DNA of 64,000 bases from Azorinus chamasolen (lineage: Eukaryota > Mollusca > Bivalvia > Cardiida > Solecurtidae): the NCBI GenBank assembly GCA_963576725.1, contig OY755252.1, positions 51,981,059-52,045,058 on the forward strand, given 5' to 3'. The notes beneath the pieces are model-generated. The model searched no databases. It worked only from the letters and a program-made list of their open reading frames with translations, and was not told the origin of the DNA. Both the position numbers and the translations under genes were made by a program. Every line of letters starts with the position of its first letter. Position 1 is the stretch's first letter. Shown here in pieces: positions 28,001-34,000 of this stretch.

Positions 28001-31000
28001 ATCAGTGTAGACCCAGACAATAGGGCTCCTAGAGGAGGACTCTAATCAGTGCAGACCTAGACCAAAGGGCTCCTAGAGGAAGCCTGATCAGTGTAGACCC
28101 AGACCAAAGGGCTCCTAGAGGAGGGCTCTGATCAGTGTAAACCCAGACCAAAAGAGCTCCTAGAGGAGGGTTCTGATCAGTGTAGACCCAGACAAAATAG
28201 CTCCCTCACTGCAGGGCCTAAAAAAAAAAAAAAAAAAAAAGTTCTGATCAGTGTAGACCCAGAGCAAAGGGCTCCTAGAGGGGGGTTCTGATCAGTGTAG
28301 ACCCAGAGCAAAGGGCTCATAGAGGAGCGCTCTGATCAGTGTAGACCCAGAGCAAAGGGCTTCTAGAGGGGGGTTCTGATCAGTGTAGACCCAGAGCAAA
28401 GGGCCCCTAGAGGGTGGTTCTGATCAGTGTAGACCCAGAGCAATGGGCTCCTAGAGGAGGACTCTAATCAGTGTAGACCCAGAGCAAAGGGTTCCTAGGG
28501 GGGGGGGGTCTGATCAGTGTAGACCCAGAGCAATGGGCTCCTAGAGGAGGACTCTAATCAGTGTAGACCCAGAGCAAAGGGCTCCTAGAGAAGCGCACTG
28601 ATCAGTGTAGACCCAGACCAAAGGGCTCCTAGAGGAGGGCTCTGATCAGTGTAGGCCCAGACAAAAGAGCTCCTAGAGGAGGGTTCTGATCGGTTTATAC
28701 CCAGACCAAAGGGCTCCTAGAGAAGCGCACTGATCAGTGTAGACCCAGACCAAAGAGCTCCTAGAGGAGCACACTGATCAGTGTAGACCCAGACAAAAGA
28801 GCTCCCAGAGGAGGACTGATCAGTGTAGACCCAGACAAAAGAGCTCCTAGAGGAGCGCACTGATCAGTGTAGACCCAGACAAAAGAGCTCCCAGAGGAGG
28901 ACTGATTAGTGTAGACCCAGACAAAAGAGCTCCCAGAGGAGGACTGATCAGTGTAGACCCAGAGCAAAGGGCTCCTAGAGGAGGACTGATCAGTGTAGAC
29001 CCAGACAAAAGAGCTCCCAGAGGAGGACTGATCAGTGTAGACCCAGACCAAAGAGCTCCTAGAGGAGGGTTCTGATCAGTGTAGACCCAGAGCAAAGGGC
29101 TCCTAGAGGGGTGCACTGATCAGTGTAGACCCAGCCAAAAGAGCTCCCAGAGGAGGACTGATCAGTGTAGACCCAGACCAAAGAGCTCCCAGAGGAGAAC
29201 TGATCAGTATAGACCCAGACAAAAGAGCTCCCAGAGGAGGACTGATCAGTGTAGACCCAGACAAAAGAGCTCCCAGAGGAGGACTAATCAGTGTAGACCC
29301 AGACAAAAGAGCTCCTAGAGGAGCGCACTGATCGGTGTAGACCCAGACAAAAGAGCTCCCAGAGGAGGACTGATCTGTGTAGACCCAGACCAAAGAGCTC
29401 CTAGAGGAGCGCACTGATCAGTGTAGACCAAGACAAAAGAGCTCCTAAAGGAGGACTGATCAGTGTAGACCCAGACCAAAGAGCTCCCAGAGGAGGACTG
29501 ATCAGTGTAGACCCAGACAAAAGAGCTCCCAGAGGAGGACTAATCAGTGTAGACCCAGACAAAAGAGCTCCTGGAGGAGGGTTCTGATCAGTGTAGACCC
29601 AGAGCAAAGGGCTCCTAGAGGAGGACTCTGATCAGTGTAGACCCAGAGCAAAGGGCTCCTAGAGGAGCGCACTGATCAGTGTAGACCCAGAGCAAAGGGC
29701 TCCTAGAGGAGGACTGATCAGTGTAGACCCAGACCAAAGGGCTCCCAGAGGAGGACTGATCAGTGTAGACCCAGACCAAAGAGCTCCTAGAGGAGGGTTC
29801 TGATCAGTGTAGACCCAGACAAAAGAGCTCCTGGAGGAGGGTTCTGATCAGTGTAGACCCAGAGCAAAGGGCTCCTAGAGGTGGGCTCTAATCAGTGTAG
29901 ACCCAGACAAAAGAGCTCCCAGAGGAGGGCTGATCAGTGTAGACCCAGACCAAAGAGCTCCTAGAGGAGCGCACTGATCAGTGTAGACCCAGACAAAAGG
30001 GCTCCTAGAGGAGCGCACTGATCAGTGTAGACCCAGACCAAAGGGCTCCTAGAGGAGCGCTCTGATCAGGGTAGACCCAGACCAAAGGGCTCCTAGAGGA
30101 GGGCTCTGATCAGGGTAGACCCAGACAAAAGGGCTCCTAGAGGAGGACTCTGATCAGGGTAGACCCAGAGCAAAGGGCTCCTAGAGGAGCGCACTGATCA
30201 GTGTAGACCCAGAGCAAAGGGCTCCTAGAGGAGCGCACTGATCAGGGTAGACCCAGAGCAAAGGGCTCCTAGAGGAGCGCACTGATCAGTGTAGACCCAG
30301 AGCAAAGGGCTCCTAGAGGAGGACTGATCAGTGTAGACCCAGAGCAAAGGGCTCCAAGAGGAGGGCTCTGATCAGTTTAGACCCAGACAAAAGAGCTCCT
30401 AGAGGAGGGTTCTGAACAGTGTAGACCAAGACCAAAGAGCTCCTAGAGGAGGGCTCTGATCAGTGTAGACCCAGACAAAAGAGCTCCTGGAGGAGGGTTC
30501 TGATCAGTGTAGACCCAGAGCAAAGGGCTCCTAGAGGAGGACTCTGATCAGTGTAGACCCAGAGCAAAGGGCTCCTAGAGGGGGGTTCTGATCAGTGTAG
30601 ACCCAGACAATAGGGCTCCTAGAGGAGGACTCTAATCAGTGCAGACCTAGACCAAAGGGCTCCTAGAGGAAGCCTGATCAGTGTAGACCCAGACCAAAGG
30701 GCTCCTAGAGGAGGGCTCTGATCAGTGTAAACCCAGACCAAAAGAGCTCCTAGAGGAGGGTTCTGATCAGTGTAGACCCAGACAAAATAGCTCCCTCACT
30801 GCAGGGCCTAAAAAAAAAAAAAAAAAAAAAGTTCTGATCAGTGTAGACCCAGAGCAAAGGGCTCCTAGAGGGGGGTTCTGATCAGTGTAGACCCAGAGCA
30901 AAGGGCTCATAGAGGAGCGCTCTGATCAGTGTAGACCCAGAGCAAAGGGCTTCTAGAGGGGGGTTCTGATCAGTGTAGACCCAGAGCAAAGGGCCCCTAG

Positions 31001-34000
31001 AGGGTGGTTCTGATCAGTGTAGACCCAGAGCAATGGGCTCCTAGAGGAGGACTCTAATCAGTGTAGACCCAGAGCAAAGGGTTCCTAGGGGGGGGGGGGG
31101 GTCTGATCAGTGTAGACCCAGAGCAATGGGCTCCTAGAGGAGGACTCTAATCAGTGTAGACCCAGAGCAAAGGGCTCCTAGAGGAGCGCTCTGATCAGTG
31201 TAGACCCAGAGCAAAGGGCTCCTAGAGGAGGACTGATCAGTGTAGACCCAGAGCAAAGAGCTCCTGGAGGAGTGCACTGATCAGTGTAGACCCAGAGCAA
31301 AGGGCTCCTAGAGGAGGACTCTAATCAGTATAGACCCAGAGCAAAGGGCTCCTAGAGGGCGCTCTGATCAGTGTAGACCCAGAGCAAAGGGCTCCTAGAG
31401 GAGGACTCTAATCAGTGTAGACCCAGAGCAAAGGGCTCCTAGGGGGGGGGGTCTGATCAGTGTAGACCCAGACAAAAGGGCTCCTAGAGGAGGGCTCTGA
31501 TCAGTGTAGACCCAGCGCAAAAGGCTCCTAGAGGGGGGTTCTGATCAGTGTAGACCCAGAGCAAAGGGCTCCTAGAGGAGATCTCTAATCAGTGTAGACC
31601 CAGAGCAAAGGGCTCCTAGGGGGGGTCTGATCAGTGTAGACCCAGAGCAAAGGGCTCCTAGAGGAGGGCTCTGATCAGTGTAGACCCAGCGCAAAAGGCT
31701 CCTAGAGGGGGGTTCTGATCAGTGTAGACCCAGAGCAAAGGGCTCCTAGAGGAGATCTCTAATCAGTGTAGACCCAGAGCAAAGGGCTCCTAGAGGGGAC
31801 TCTGATCAGTGTATGCACAGTTTGTCATTATACCCCCACAAACAGAGTTTGAGGGGGGTATACTGGAATCAGCCTGTCGGTCTGTCGGGCGGTCGGTCGG
31901 TCGGTCGGTCGGTCTGCAAAATCTTGTACGGCGAACTCCTCCTTCAGTTTCAACCCGATTCACTTGACACTTGGCATAATTGTTAATCAGGAGTAGTAGA
32001 TATGCAAGACACAAATTTCAGGTCTCTGTGACCTTGACCTTGACCTTTGGCCTTGAAATTGGTCTTGAAATTGGCAGGCAAAAGCTTGTACTTTGAACTC
32101 CTCCTTCACATTCAACCTGATTCACTTGATACTTGGCATAAATGTTACTCAGGAGTAGTAGATGTGTAAGACACAAATTTCAGGTCTCTGTGACCTTGAC
32201 ATTTGGCCTTGAAATTGGTCTTGAAATTTGCAGGCAAAATCTTGTACTTTGAACTCCTCCTTCACTTTCAACCCGATTCACTTGATACTTGGAATAAATA
32301 TTACTCAGGAGTAGTAGATGTGCAAGACACAAATTTCAGGTCTCCGTGACCTTGACCTTGACCTTTGGCCTTGAAATTGGTCTTAAAATTGGCAGGCAAA
32401 ATCTTGTACGGCGAACTCCTCCTTCACTTTCAACCTGATTCACTTGATACTTGGCATAAATGTTACTCAGGAGTAGTAGATGTGTAAGACACAAATTTCA
32501 GGTCTCTGTGACCTTGACCTTTGGTCTTGAAATTGGCATGCAAAATCTTGTACTTTGAACCTCCTTCAATTTCAACCTGATTCACTTGATACTTGGCATA
32601 AATATTACTCAGGAGTAGTATATGTGCAAGACACAAATTTCAGGTCTCTGTGACCTTGAGCTTGACCTTTGGCCTTGAAATTGGTCTTGAAATTGGCAGT
32701 CAAAATCCTGTACTTTGAACTCCTCCTTCACTTTCAACCTGATACACTTGATACTTGTTTTGGCTTGTAATATGGGGAGTTGGTGTCGCAAACTCCTCCT
32801 TCAGTTTTAAAGTTACTAAATTTATATTTGGGATACGTAATAGTCACAAATAGCAGATGCGCAAGACACAATTTTCATGTGTTTACGGTTAGCCATTGTA
32901 GAATTATCCCCCCCCCCCCCCCGAACTATTTTTTTGTCATTTTTGCATGAAACATGGGGAGTTGGTGTCACAAACTGCTCCTTCATTTTGAAACTTTTTA
33001 AATTGATACTTGCCATACATACTAAACACGAATAGTACATGTGCAAGACACAATTTTCCTGTGTTTAGTGTTAGCCATTACAGAATTTTCTCTATTTGAA
33101 CTTTGGGTATTTTTGTTATTTGGTCCTGTTACATGTTCAAAACTTGGATTTGCAATCAAGGCTGCCGTGTGGGGGTATTCATCACCTTTAGTGATAGTTC
33201 TAGTTCAAATTCCTCTAACAATTCAATCCTTTTTACTGAATATACTTTTAACATTAACCCTTGAAGCGTCAGTATTCAAAGTGAAGTCCCCATTTTATTT
33301 CAGCATGTAGACAGGAAGAATGGAGACTGGAGTGGCTACCTGAACAGGGACGGGACCGTGTGTATGGACTTCAAAGGGGGCCCATGGAAAGGTATTGGGG
33401 GGGGGGGGGGGGGGGAGGGGGCCATTTTTTTAAAAAAAAATGTTCAAAGGTAGTTGCTTATCCTAAGGCAGCTTTCTGTATTGCTTTCAGTCTGCATTAA
33501 GCTGAATTTTGAAAACCCTTTTTCTGCACTTAATGGTTAATATGGTTATTACATAAATGTTCAGTTGTTATACCCTCCATGTTGGGGTCATATAGCCTTG
33601 TGTGCCAATCCTCATACACCAGTTGGAGGATTTACATAAAGATGGGAATTGTTGCTCCAACCATATTGACCAGAGTTATTGGACTTTGAAATTTTCTTCA
33701 TTATAGAGAATATAGTGCAAACATTTTGTGTCTCCAACTCCTTCAACACCAATGGGAGATTTACTGCAAACTTTCACAGATGATGTGAAGATTTATGTAA
33801 AGAAAGGAATTTTTGCTCCTACCGTTTTTACCAGTTATGAGACTTTGAAAATTTCTTCACAGTATAACATTTAATTAGAAGTACTTGATTTAGAGACACT
33901 ATCACTAGAGGGGCATCTGTGTCTGGAGCTGTTTTGTCTTGGTCTGCACATTTTGCAAAGGTATTAAAAGGTGTATCTGTGGAGTAAATGAATAAGAAGA

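Larger units (their letters stand above)
25650..31815. repeat. 6.2 kb satellite-like array, 41-46-bp unit, in RENBP intron 8
   Basis: Consensus tgatcagtgtagacccagac (or gagc) aaagggctcctagaggag plus a variable linker (gactctga, cgcactga, ggttctga). About 140 units by length. Each unit is a near-palindrome, gggctcctagaggagc flanked by TGATCAG and GTAGACCC. This matches the hairpin core of family A (GTAGACCCAGATCAGACGGC, TCCTATAGGAGC, TGATCAGGGTCTGC). The array ends in gatcagtgtatgcacagttt gtcatta, like the A-related TTTGTCAT arm. The many - strand open frames here are repeat artefacts. Confidence 0.95.

Noticed and set aside
25662..31813. Many - strand open frames (60-103 codons) with WVYTDQ/SGSTLIS repeats
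   Set aside because: They are translations of a tandem satellite with a unit near a multiple of 3. There is no start context and the frame changes between units; the array sits inside a RENBP intron.
31790..32014. Frame with [12 protein letters not shown] repeats
   Set aside because: Translation of a tetranucleotide tract in a pearl-like element.
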